A DNA stretch of 64,000 bases from Dasypus novemcinctus (Eukaryota; Chordata; Mammalia; Cingulata; Dasypodidae). Every line of letters starts with the position of its first letter. Positions within the stretch are counted from its first letter, which is position 1. The notes beneath the pieces were generated by a model that worked only from the letters and a program-made list of their open reading frames with translations, did no database searches and had not been told where the DNA came from. Location of the stretch: contig NC_080680.1 in NCBI RefSeq assembly GCF_030445035.2, positions 118,198,228 to 118,262,227 on the forward strand, given 5' to 3'. Positions 23,109-33,805 of this stretch are shown piece after piece. Made by a program: the position numbers and the translations under genes.

Positions 23109-24226
23109 CAGCGTAGTTTAATGCATGCATATTGCAAATACTTCTCCTTAATCTACCCAGAGTTAAACTATTTTATTAAAGGGTTTTAGAATTTTTCATA
23201 ATCAGTATTCAGTACATTTAATTTCCTTGTCTAGCAGCATGCCTTCTTCCTTAGATGGTGCTGAAAAATTTAGTTAAAAAGACAATAAGAATTTACATCC
23301 TCCCCAAAGCACAATGTGCATTAAATAATCCAGATACATTGAAGATTTAAGTGTGAATAACATATCTCTAAGACTTTTTAGAAGAAAACAATGGACACTG
23401 GTTGGGATACATGGGATAAGGGGTAGAAAAATATGCAAAAAGCAAATTTAATAAAATAAAATATAGATATAGTTGCAAATGTAAAATTAAAACTTTTAGC
23501 AAAGATGAGCGATACTCGGAGGATTAAAAAAAAACAAAAAAAACACATAACTGAAAAACTCGCATTCGTGTGAAAAATACACACCAATTTTAGTTTAGTC
23601 ATTATTACTACAAAGAGAGTAGGAAAAATTGTGGAGTGATGCTTTAGTGATATCTGCATCATATGTCTGAAAATATATGTGCAGCAAACATGGAAAAACA
23701 TTACATTTATTTTAGCTATCTAGTAGGTATATGTACTTAAAACATATTGTAACATTTTCATGCATTGAGATCATTCAATACTAATGAAAAAAACATAGGA
23801 CTGGGAAGAAACAAATTAGGTGTACCCACAAAGCTATTTCCTCATTCTGTATACCAAATGAAATTCCCTACTATTGCATTTGTAGAAATCCCTTCGACTT
23901 AGGGATAATTTCTGATAAAGTTAGCTCTTAAGCTGTTGTTAATTTATTGGATGTTCCAGTATATTACTAGAAGGAAGAGATAATCTTGTTCATTAGCCAG
24001 AGTCTTAAAGTAATAACATTAATATAAATAAATGCATTGCTTTTTGGTATATATATCGATCTCTTTGGGGTTTGTTTAATGGTTGCTAATTTTGAAAAAA
24101 AAATTAAGGCTAATATTATTATAGTTACAAACCTAAAAACTGGCTAGTGGTTACCTACATAACAATCTCTTACTTTCTTACTTAGCCTTTCAAGCCCAGT
24201 GTGACTAAAAGCTGATACCTTTTAAA
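23109..24226. other. AT-rich stretch, nothing recognised
   Basis: No gene, RNA or repeat family recognised. The 107-codon minus-strand frame at 23378-23701 is composed largely of Phe, Ile and Cys from AT-rich DNA and shows no domain. Confidence 0.45.
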
Positions 24227-24235
24227 AACCAGGTA

Positions 24236-24443
24236 CAGGGAGCAAATGTGTTTCAAGCAGTTGAACACCTGCTTCCCATACAGGAGATCCTGGGTTCAGT
24301 CCCTGGTACCTCCTAAAAACAAAACGAAACAAAAAAAAAACAAGCAAACAAATGAAGAAACCAAATGAAGAGAGCTGATGTGGCTTCCCACATATGAGGC
24401 CTGGGGTTTGGCCTTGTACCTCAAAAAAAAAAAAAAAAAAAGG
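24236..24443 (+). mobile_element. DAS-type short SINE with internal A-rich linker
   Basis: A tRNA-like head (GCAAATGTGTTTCAAGCAGTTGAACACC, then a B-box-like GGTTCAGTCCC) is followed by an A-rich linker near 24318-24355, then a second partial unit (GAGCTGATGTGGC ... GGGTTTGGCC) and a terminal A-run at 24423-24441. Flanking AACCAGGTA (24227-24235) and AACCTGGTA (24444-24452) form a 9-bp duplication with one mismatch. The two-unit structure suggests a partial dimer. Confidence 0.75.
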
Positions 24444-24532
24444 AACCTGGTATACTGGTATAGAATATAGTAATAGCAAAGTCAGGTACATAGTTTAATC
24501 ATTTAGTCATAAGTAAATGACAGCAGAGCTTA

Positions 24533-24541
24533 TTTTTATTT

Positions 24542-24576
<35 letters not shown>

Positions 24577-24966
24577 TTTCTCTCCCTTTCCCTCCCCAGC
24601 CCAGTTGTCTGTTCTCTGTGTCTATTTGCTGCATCTTCTTCATCTGCTTCTGTTGTTGTCAGTGGCACAGGAATCTGTGTTTCTTTTGGTTGTGTCATCT
24701 TGTTGTGTCAGCTCTTCATGTGTGCAGTGCCATTCTTAGGCAGGCTGCACTTCCTTTAGCGCTGGGCAGCTCTCCTTACAGAGTGCACTCCTTGCGCGCG
24801 TGGGGCTCCCCTACACGGGGGACAACCCTGCGTGGCAGGGCACTCCTTGTGCGCATCAGCACTGCACATGGGCCAGCTGCACACGGGTCAAGGAGGCCCG
24901 GGGTTTGAACCGCAGACCTCCCATGTGGTAGATGGACGCTCTAACCACTGGGCCAAGTCCAGCGCC
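24533..24966 (-). mobile_element. DAS-type tRNA-derived SINE
   Basis: Minus-strand element with head near 24966 (GGCCCAGTGGTTAGAGCG, B-box-like GGTTCAAACCC near 24900-24910) and a long (AAAT)n tail at 24533-24580. An AGAGCTTA duplication is seen at 24525-24532 and 24967-24974, extending imperfectly. Open frames at 24517-24759 and 24618-24908 belong to the SINE body. Confidence 0.9.
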
Positions 24967-24974
24967 AGAGCTTA

Positions 24975-26289
24975 GTTTTAAATATCTAAAAGATGGACAA
25001 ATTTTTTTTCACAGTCCACCTAATTTGCATATTAGAAATTGAATTTTTGAATGAGAAGCTGTCATCTCATTTGCAACACTTCTATACTTACCTTGAAATA
25101 TGCCATCTTGAATAGTTTCTCAACTATGGAATTTCAGAATTTCAGGTGGCAATGTGCGTGCGCTGCCTACATGATTGCTTTGCTGTTCTGAATATATCTG
25201 TGGCTCTACAATTCTGTTTTAAAGAGATGCGATTGAAAACATGCCGTGATATTCCTTACAAGTTTTTTACTTTCTATACATTAGTCAGTTAAAGAGAAAG
25301 CTATATCCCCTTTAGCTTCTAATAAAAAAAAATCACTAATTCAGGTTCAGGAGCATTTACAGAATCAGCTAAGCAATTGCCATAAATCTCGTCCCAGTGG
25401 AAATGTTAAGAAATAGGTCTGAAAGAGTTAAAGACGCTCAGGATCACTGCAGAGTTCACAATTGGCATGCCATGAGACTTTAAACAGTCTCAAGCGTCCC
25501 ATTAAATATGATGACAACTGCCTTGCTGAACAGACATAGTCCCTTAATTAGACTACAATAGTAAGAGCTCTCTCTAGTGAGGTAAGTAGGATCCAAAGTT
25601 AAATTGTACATAATGTGTGGCTGGGTTATTGCATGGTTGATGAAAACAATATTCTAATTGGTCTTTGTTGTCACATGAAGTTTAAACATAAAAATTTTGG
25701 AACACAACTAGGCAAACGCTAGTCTGAGAAGTCTGAAATGATGAGACAATTATTTCTTAACCCCTCATCCCCTGCAGAAGGAAGGAGCTTTAATCTTCAC
25801 TATTGAGAACAGAGCTGGGCCATTTACTCATCACAATGTAATCCTGCATCATGTCTAGGGAAATTTACCCTGGGATTTTACTCTATCCATAGAGATATGT
25901 AACAAAAAGGGGGGGAGGGAAGGGATGGCAGTACCACTATAAATAGCAGATGAGAGAAAACTGTATTTCAAAGAGTAGTATCAGTATCAATGAATCACAA
26001 TTTTGGCAGTGATAATCAAAGGATGTTCTTAAACTAAAAACTTGTACTACATCTTGTGAAACAGTACTTGAGAGGTACCTTCCAATAGGTGTAAAAATAA
26101 TGTCATTTGAAATATGCAGGTAGAGCTATAGGACACAAGGGTTGCAATGACCAGGAAAGCAGAATCAACTTTCTGAGCCAATCTTCTAGTTCCAGCATTC
26201 ATTAGTTTCTTTTCTGTAGCAATTCTAAGATTGGAACTCCCAATATATAACATGACAGGTAGTATTTGGAAGAGAAAAATCAAGTTAGA
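24975..26289. other. Low-repeat stretch, candidate conserved non-coding
   Basis: No transposable element is recognisable. Composition is balanced at about 25130-25700, with several retained CpGs and a homeodomain-type CTTAATTAG near 25545. That character is seen in conserved non-coding sequence, but conservation cannot be tested from one genome. A G-run (GGGGGGAGGGAAGGG) lies near 25909-25924. A minus-strand 89-codon frame at 26047-26316 runs into the adjacent L1M and has no recognised domain. Confidence 0.3.
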
Positions 26290-27130
26290 AAACCACTTTA
26301 TACTGCACACCAACATAAATTACAAATAGGCCAAATATTTAAATAAAACCTAGAGCAGTCATTTGCAAATGTTTTTTAATATTTAAGTTGGGGAAGGAAT
26401 CTCTAATAAAAGGAAGGGAAAATGAAAAATCAAGAGTTCAATAGGTCAGAATAACTAGAAAATAAAGTCTTTTCTAGGTAAAAAGAAAATGAGAACTGTA
26501 AGAAAAGAAAAATGGTAAATTGGGAAAGTTACTTACATAAAACATGGCAAAGCTTCAATATTCAACACACTCAGTGCAAAAAATTAATATGAAATCACTC
26601 TTCAGTGAGGAAATTGAACAAACAATATAAACTATTCCTGGAAGAAAAGTAAATTACCAGGAATCAAAATATAAACAGTTCAAACTCAATACAAATATAA
26701 GATGAGAAATTAAAATAATGATGACATTCGTTTTGCTTATCAAATTTTTGGGTATATGGGGAAAATAATATTAAATGCTACAATTTCATGAGAGATTGGC
26801 ATTCTACTATATACTTGGAGGGATTTTAAATTGTAATGATAACCTTGAGATCACTACATTATTTTATAACACATATTTTTATACTGCATAGAGTCTGTGC
26901 AAGGAGAAAAATCAGATTTGTGATAATATGTTTATGTATAATGGCATTTAACATGTAATTTATAATTGCAAAAAGTAGAAAATAATGTAAAAAAGTGGAA
27001 TAGCTAATTTCTTTATCAATGTAACAAAATCTTATATAGGCTTAAATACGGTTTTTGAAGAACATTTTCCTTAGGAAAAATCTTGTTATAATATTAACAG
27101 CATTTGTATTAAAATCAGTATGTAGAGAAA
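26290..27130 (+). mobile_element. Ancient L1M ORF2 3' part
   Basis: Sense-strand similarity to the C-terminal part of L1 ORF2 is visible at several points: ATACTGCACACCAACATAAATT near 26300, then a block at about 26725-26850 with the order TTTGGGTATATGGGGAAAAT, CTACTATATACTTGGAGGG. The copy is heavily diverged, with frames destroyed. Confidence 0.5.
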
Positions 27131-27149
27131 ATCTATTGTAAAATACTTC

Positions 27150-27615
27150 GTCTTATTTTTCTGGGACTACCATAGCAAAGTACCACAGACCGGATGGCTT
27201 AAAACAACAGAAATTCATTGTCTCACTGAGTTGGAGACAAGAAGTCTGAAATCGAGGGTCAGCAGGGCTTTGCTCCATCTAAAATCTTTAGGGCCAGTCA
27301 AATCCTTCCTGGACTCTTCTAGCTTTAGGTGCTTGCTGCTAATTCTTGGGGTTCCTTTGCTTGCAGCTACATCACTGTACTTGCTGTTTGCTTTATCTTT
27401 ACATGAACTTTTTGCAGAGTGTCTCTCTGTGCCTCCTCTCTCCTTCTTATAAAGAAACCAGGCTTATTGGATTAGGGCCTGTCCTAATTCATTTTGGCCT
27501 CATTTTAGCCAATCTCATTTTCAAAGTCCCTATTTCCAAACATGGGCACATTCACTGGACTGTCAGTTGAGATTGGACATATTTTCTTATGGACACAATT
27601 CAACCAATAACACAC
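27150..27615 (-). mobile_element. MaLR-like LTR, antisense
   Basis: The copy begins CTGGGACTACCATAGCAAAGTACCACAGAC and GGCTTAAAACAACAGAAATTC. It then has GAAGTCTGAAATCGAGG, TTGGATTAGGGCCTGTCCTAAT and ends GGACACAATTCAACC. This is the antisense order of an MLT/MST-type LTR of the ERVL-MaLR family, close to full length. Terminal target duplication was not resolved. Internal frames are incidental. Confidence 0.7.
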
Positions 27616-28494
27616 TTTTATGGTGTTTTAATGGATGGTCAGGCTATGGGCATTTTTTTCTCTTCTTGATGTTTTTCTCTATTTCCCAAACTTACTCTAA
27701 AGTATATTCTTTATTTTTGATTGTCAGGAGAAATAAATATTTTGAACATTATAAAGCAGTCATAAAACACAAAATTAGAATGTGGAGGATGCACTAAGAG
27801 GTCTAAATAAGGTGCTTTACTCCTATTCATATTATTTTATAATATGCAAATTCTACCCAAATGTTCCATTCTCCATTTTACCTCATGTGGGTAGCTGTTT
27901 CCCAGGTACACAAAGTCTTTGCTGGTACATTTACAGTCCACAGCGTGTAAGAGTCATCCTATTTTCTCAGCATTCTAAAGGGGGAATGAATATCTTAGTG
28001 GCGGTGTTGTGAAAAGAGAAAAAGGGTTATGGAAATGCATTGTTTAGAATTCTAAGCAGAATCTTAAACTGTAATCTGAATGTATCTATAGGATAGGACT
28101 CCAGGTAGACTGAGAATCGAGATCAGACAGGTCTCAAAGCACTAGGAGATATAAATAATTGGTCTTTATTAAATGGGGTATCATTTAATAAATCCCAGTT
28201 TCTGGGATTTCCAATCTCTACTCAAGACTGGCCTAGGATTTGGAATAAGTCTGAGATTTCAACTTTCCATCAGTGGAAATTCATAAAGTCTTCCAATTTA
28301 GCTCTTTCTTTTTATTCCCTTACAGGGATTTCTCTTTTTTCATTCTCCTATATATTATGATTTCTGGTAACTCTGGTTTACATTTCTTTCTCCTGCATTG
28401 GACTGTGGCCCTCTGTAATACAGAATCCATGTTGTACTTGTCATCAGTCTCTATCACTTAGGACAGTACTCTGCAATTTGTGAATTTGTGTTAG
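27616..28494. other. Unassigned stretch, nothing recognised
   Basis: No recognisable gene or repeat. Frames of 60-76 codons (27567-27797, 27782-28012, 28273-28461) are unrelated to known domains. Confidence 0.4.
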
Positions 28495-28496
28495 TA

Positions 28497-28518
28497 GGTT
28501 GGTGCAAAAGGAATTGCG
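28497..28518 (+). repeat. Mariner terminal inverted repeat, left
   Basis: GGTTGGTGCAAAAGGAATTG, plus two further bases, next to a TA target dinucleotide. It matches the right terminus in inverted orientation with about three mismatches. Confidence 0.9.
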
Positions 28519-28559
28519 TGAATTTTAAATCATTATAACTAGGCTCAAACACATCTTTA

Positions 28560-29585
28560 TTAATCAAAATAGGAACCATTACAATCAACACATATTTGCC
28601 AATGAGAAATAAGTTTGTTTATTCCTATAATGTAAAAATCCATGCTTTGGGATTTGACGAATTCTTGGAAAGCATTTTCTGCCTCCTGCTGGTTGTGGAA
28701 GTGTTTTCTCTACAAAAAGTTGTCGAGGTGCTTGAAGAAGTGGTGGTCAGTTAGCAAGAGGTCAGGTGAATATAGTGGATGAGGCAAAACTTCACAGCCC
28801 AATTCATTCAACTTCTGAAGCATTGGTTGTGTGATGTGTGCTTGGGCATTGTTGTGGAAAAGAATTGAGCCCTTTTTGTTGACCGATGGCGACTGCAGGC
28901 ATTGCAGATTTTGGTGCATCTCATCGATTTGCTGAGCATACTTCTCAGATACAATGGTTTTGCTAGAATCAGAAAACAGTAGTGGATCAGACCAGCAGCA
29001 GACCACCAAACAGTGACCATGACCTATTTTTGGTATAAGTTTGACTTTGGGAAGTGCTTTGGAGCTTCTCCTCGGTCCAACCACTGACCTGGTCATAGCC
29101 AGTTGTTGTATAAACTCCACTTTTCATCACACATCACAATCCAATCAAGAAATGGTTTGCTGTTGTTGCGTAGAATAAGAGAAGACAACAGTTTGGAACG
29201 ACGTTTTTAATTTTAGGTCAGCTCATGAGGCACCCTCTTATCGAGCATTTTTACCTTCCAGTTTACTTCAAATGCTGAATGACCATAGAATGGTTGACAC
29301 TGAATTCTTTGGAAACTTCTCATATAGTTGTAAGAGCATCGCCTTCCATGATGGCTCCCAGCTGGTTGTTGCCAACTTCCAATGGCCAGCCACTATGCTC
29401 CCCATCTTCAAGGCTCTCATCTCCTTTGCAAAACTTCTTCAACAACCACTGCACTATAGGCTCGTTAGCAGTTTATGGCCAAATGTGTTGTCCATGTTGC
29501 AAGCTGTCTCCTCTGCTTTACTACGTATTTTGAACTCAAATAAGAAACTCGCTCGAATTTGCTTTTTGTCTAACATCATTTCCAT
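28560..29585 (-). pseudogene. Mariner transposase, inactivated
   Basis: The coding span from ATG at 29585 to TAA at 28562-28560 is 1026 nt, equivalent to 342 codons, nearly the 343 of the Hsmar1 transposase. It is interrupted by stops and frameshifts (for example a stop shortly after residue 40, and a shift near the first catalytic Asp). The longest surviving frame, 29120-28710, covers the catalytic domain. The first catalytic Asp is visible in MCDEKW. The second lies where N replaces D in HNNAQAH. The third Asp is seen in YSPDLLLTD followed by HHFFKHLDNF. The protein normally binds the termini and performs cut-and-paste transposition; this copy cannot. Confidence 0.9.
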
Positions 29586-29738
29586 GATCTAAAATAAATA
29601 TAAAATTAACAGCAAGTAATAAGTCATTAGCAAAAAAAAAATTAGGTGACAAATGCACATTAAAACGATGTATAACATAACCACATTTATTTAAGAATGT
29701 ATTCCAATATCAAACGGTAAATGTCAGCAATGCAAAAC

Positions 29739-29760
29739 TGCAATTACTTTTGCACCAACG
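29739..29760 (-). repeat. Mariner terminal inverted repeat, right
   Basis: Ends TTACTTTTGCACCAACG and is followed by TA (29761-29762). Its reverse complement matches the left repeat. Confidence 0.9.
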
Positions 29761-29762
29761 TA

Positions 29763-31159
29763 TACTTAAATGCCCCCTCTTCATCCTCCTCTTCCTCCTA
29801 CAGAACTTTTTTTTCTAACTAATATTATGGAAGAATTCTAGGTACAATCCAATATTTTCTGTTATTATGATATGTGTTTAACTTAAAATATTTCATTCAA
29901 TCATCCCACCCCCTTCACAATTTTCAGAGAAAAAGACAGATCAGCCTGGACAGGAAACTTGCACAATCTCACACTTACAAGCAGAAGTATGAATAAGTCC
30001 AGCTAAAGTGAACTGGGATGAGATGGAGATAGATAAAATCATTTTTGAGTAAATAAGATCAGGTTGTATTTTGAAGACAATTTTGCCATTTTACCTAATA
30101 CTATCCATATTTATTTTGAAGATATTTTGACATCTTATGTAAAACTAAGTGCCCTTATTTAAAATTCGGTGACATTTCTGATAGAGGTAAACTCAGTCAG
30201 AGATTAAAATGTCTCCACTCCATGAATATGGTTTAAAATTGTGAGAAAAATTATTAGATTCATCTCAGTAAATGATGCAAGTTTATTTTAATAACTAAGA
30301 TTAATTTATAATTTGCATTAAAATTATCTGGATGAAAATACCATGCAAATAATGCTATTGCATTTGATTTTCAATAGGTCAAATGAAATTCACACACTTT
30401 CAGTTCTACCAAAATTTTTTTAAAGTAATTTTATTTTATAACACCCAAAAAAACCCCCAAAATAATGTTAAGCTTTTTTCCCAAATAATATGATCACTTC
30501 ATTGATCTTATAGTGTAAAAACTGAAATATGGAGGGCCTTGTTTTACTTTATACAGATGATAAAGGTATCACAGCTTGCAATTTAATTCCGTCACAAAAA
30601 AAATGGTTTCAACACATTTCCTTTCCCTGGATTAAAAAAGTGAAAAATAAATTGCTTTGAGCCACATTTGTAACTGGGTTAACCTGCACCAGCTGAACAA
30701 ATATTTTATCTAATGAATTTCATTAAGAGTTTGAATCTGTATTAGACATGAACCAAGTGGAAAATGTAGTCCTTGAAGAAATAAGATTATAGGACTGCTC
30801 CTTTCTCCTTATCCTCTTAGAAAAGGTACCTCCACAGGGAGTTTTCTGGGCAAAATGCCTTCTGGTTTATGGGTCAATCCAACTGTGCCCTACATTTATC
30901 CTGTAGCTCAAACTCTTAGTATGATGAGAGGTCTTTAAAAAGGCATACTAATTCCAAATTCAGAGAGCTCCGCGTGTCTTCTAGTTTATGGGACAAATGG
31001 GAGGCAAAGATCTAAAATTAAACCTGCCTTAAGTACAATTTTACCCTCCAAAATTATGCCTGAGAGCAGCCTTCAAATATATCTGCATTTATTCATCTAA
31101 TAAATAAGGCCAAAATCTTTCTTCAGAATATTTTGCTTTTGCCTTATCCTAGTCGTGTG
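29763..31159. other. AT-rich stretch, nothing recognised
   Basis: No gene or repeat family recognised on either strand. A short region around 29925-30005 might be a decayed MIR or L2 fragment but is too diverged to call. Confidence 0.4.
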
Positions 31160-33420
31160 TTGATATTAATTTTTTATAATTTTTAAAATTTAGAACAGTT
31201 TTAGATTTACAGAATTACTAGAAATATGGATTTCCTGTATATTGTAAACCCAGAATGCCTTATTATTAATATCTTACATTAATATATTTGTCACAATTAA
31301 TAAATCAATATTGATAATATGGATACATTATTATTAAACAAAGTCCATACTTTATTTGGACTTCCTCAGTTTTTCCCTTGTGTTCTTTTTGAGTTTTAGG
31401 ATCCCACCCAGGATACCATATTATATTTAATCATCGTGTCTCCTGAGGCTTCTTATGGCACTGACAGTTTCTCAGATTTTCCTTGTTTTTTTATGGCCCT
31501 GAGAGTACTGAGCAGTACTAGTAATGTATTTTGCAGAAGGCCCCTCTCTTGGTGTTTGTCTGATGTTCTTCTCATGATTAAATGGAAATTGTACATTTTG
31601 GGAAGGAAGACCACAGAGGTAATGTGACATTTTCATTGCATCACATCAAGCATACTTACTATCACTGTTCGTAATAAAGTGACCACCTGGCTTGTGGTGG
31701 TGTTTGTCAGGTTTCTCCAGTATGAAGTTACTTTTTTGTCCTTCCCTCTCCTTACTATCTTCTGGAAGAAGTTTGTTCCATCTCCCTGAGGACAATGTAT
31801 GATTTGGAACTCTTCTGAGTGGGAGATTTTTCTATTTCCACCATTTATTTATTTGTTATTTATTTGTCATCTATTTATATCAATACGAACTCATGTAAAT
31901 AGATGTTATGCATTGAATTATAATCCAATACTACTTTTTAAAATTGTGTTGCTCAAATTACTCAAGCTTTGGGCATTGTCACCTCTTTTAGTTGGTTCCT
32001 ATATCCTGTTGAGACACTACCATCCACTTTTTATTGGAGAAAGGTATTATAAACTAATATCCATGTGCTATGTATACCTATTTCCACTGCAGTGTTGTTG
32101 CTTCTAGGCTCTCTGAGTGAACAAAGCGAGGAAGTATGTATCTGTATACTAAACCATGCCTTTGTGTATGTGTGTATGTGCATCCAAACAGATATATATA
32201 CAGGTAGTACTCAGATATACATAGAGATGCACAAACACACATATGTACTCAGACACATATATATGCTATAATCTGCATTTATATTAAGCTAAATATGAGT
32301 TCAAAGTGATGTTGCCAACTCTTATCCATCAACATGTGGCTCATTCTTACCTCATCCCTTTGCTTATTCCATTTGAACAGCAAGAAACCTGGCTCCCATC
32401 ATTTGCCGGCCGTTTACTTAATTCTACAGTTCCAATATACATATAAAGTGGTATTAGAATTGTTAACCCATACCCAAATTGAGAACAATTTTATTAAGTA
32501 GACTACAGTGCTTGGGCAACGTTCTTTATGTCTTTAATCTTTCAGACGTCATTTATTTCCAAAATTATTAGGCCAGCACCATATTTCCCAACACCCCTCA
32601 GGAAGGTTATTTCTTACATTTGTAATAAACTAAGATTCTTTTGTCACATCTTACATTCCACAACCTCCTCTATTATTTTAAAATGTATTTTATACATTAA
32701 ATTTTACTCCTTTCCCTATAAAATTCTTTGGGTTTTGACGAATGCATAAGGTCTTCTATTCACCATTATGCAATCCTACAGTAAGCATAATTTAAGCACC
32801 ATAGCTATCCCCTATATTTCACATTTCAGCCTTGAAATTTGACTGGCACCCATCTGTTTTATCAGCTCTATAGATTTGCCTTTTCCAGATGTTATATTAT
32901 TGGACTCATAATTATGTGTTCTTTTCAGACTGGCTTCTTCTATTTACCATTATGCATTTAAGGTTCTTCTGTGTCTTTTCATGATTTGAGAGCTCATTTA
33001 CTTTATCCTTGAATAATGTTCCATTGTACACATTTAGCTCAGTTTGTTTATCCATTCACATATTGAAGGGCATCGCCACATTTTTGGCGATTATTGATAA
33101 AGCTGCTATAAACATTTATGTGCAGGTTTTTGAGTGGATATAAGTTTTCAAATCAGTTATGTAAATACCTGGGGCATGAATGCTGAATCATAAAGAAAGA
33201 CTAAATTTAGTTTTGAAAGAAACTGCCAGATTATTTTCCAAAGCAGCTGCCCCATTTTCTTTTCCACAAGCAATGAAAGAGAATTCCTATTGTTAGTCGT
33301 TGCCAGCAGTTGACATTATCAGTATTATAAAAAATATCATAGTCATTCTAAAAAATTTAATTTGAAACCATGTAATGACAAATGATGTTAAATATTTTTC
33401 ATATGTTTATTTACCACCTG
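31160..33420 (-). mobile_element. Ancient L1M 3' UTR and ORF2 end, antisense
   Basis: The left end has TTTAGAACAGTTTTAGATTTACAG, the antisense 3' terminal signature of L1M elements. Middle parts carry 3' UTR blocks such as GTTTGTCTGATGTTCTTCTC (31554) and, from about 32870, antisense ORF2 C-terminal sequence (TAAAGCTGCTATAAACATTTATG near 33098). Many indels and stops. It is probably one old element, possibly two fused by deletion. Microsatellite-like TATG and ATAC runs occur at about 32160-32270. Confidence 0.65.
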
Positions 33421-33805
33421 TGGCAGTTTGAGACTATTTATGAATGCCTAAAAAAGACATTATGTTTGTAAACTGGTCTGTTCCTCTGGGTGTGATACCA
33501 TTTGATTGTATTACATTCAAAGGTTTTACATTTACTTGATTAAATAAAGGTTAGGGAAAACTCCATAGATGCCAGAGGAGTGAACTTTGTCATGACACAA
33601 AAGAGGAGAGAACTTTGAACCTGCTGTCCTTGGGAGAGATGAGCCATTCATCAGATACTTGCAGCTGAAGAGAACAGAGCAGCTGAACAGCTTAGGACTG
33701 AGACCAGGTGGAGACTGCCTGCCATCTTGTTTCAACACGTGGCAACTGGCTTTGGTGAAAAACCAACTTTGAGTTGGACTCTTTAGGGCCTTGTAACTGT
33801 AGACT
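33421..33805 (+). mobile_element. LTR-like element nested in L1M
   Basis: It separates two antisense L1M segments. Sequence begins TGTGGCAGTTTGAGACT, contains GATACCATTTGATTGTATTACATTCAAAGG, and ends GGACTCTTTAGGGCC. This layout resembles LTR-type repeats that I recall from xenarthran genomes, but the family is not certain and no target duplication was resolved. The nested position dates it after the L1M. Confidence 0.4.

Larger units (their letters stand above)
28497..29760 (-). mobile_element. Hsmar1-like mariner DNA transposon, full ends
   Basis: A Tc1/mariner element of 1264 bp, close to the roughly 1.29 kb of Hsmar1. The terminal inverted repeats (28497-28518 and 29739-29760) share GTTGGTGCAAAAG.AATTGC. 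TA dinucleotides at 28495-28496 and 29761-29762 are the expected target duplication. The transposase frame is on the minus strand. It is non-autonomous because the frame is broken. Best known relatives are in anthropoid primates. Presence in an armadillo-like genome, if confirmed, reflects a separate amplification or horizontal entry of related mariners. Confidence 0.9.

Noticed and set aside
26047-26316. Minus-strand 89-codon frame as a receptor-like membrane protein
   Set aside because: Its N-terminal third lies in antisense of old L1M, the rest has no recognisable domain, and the hydrophobic residues come from AT-rich DNA.
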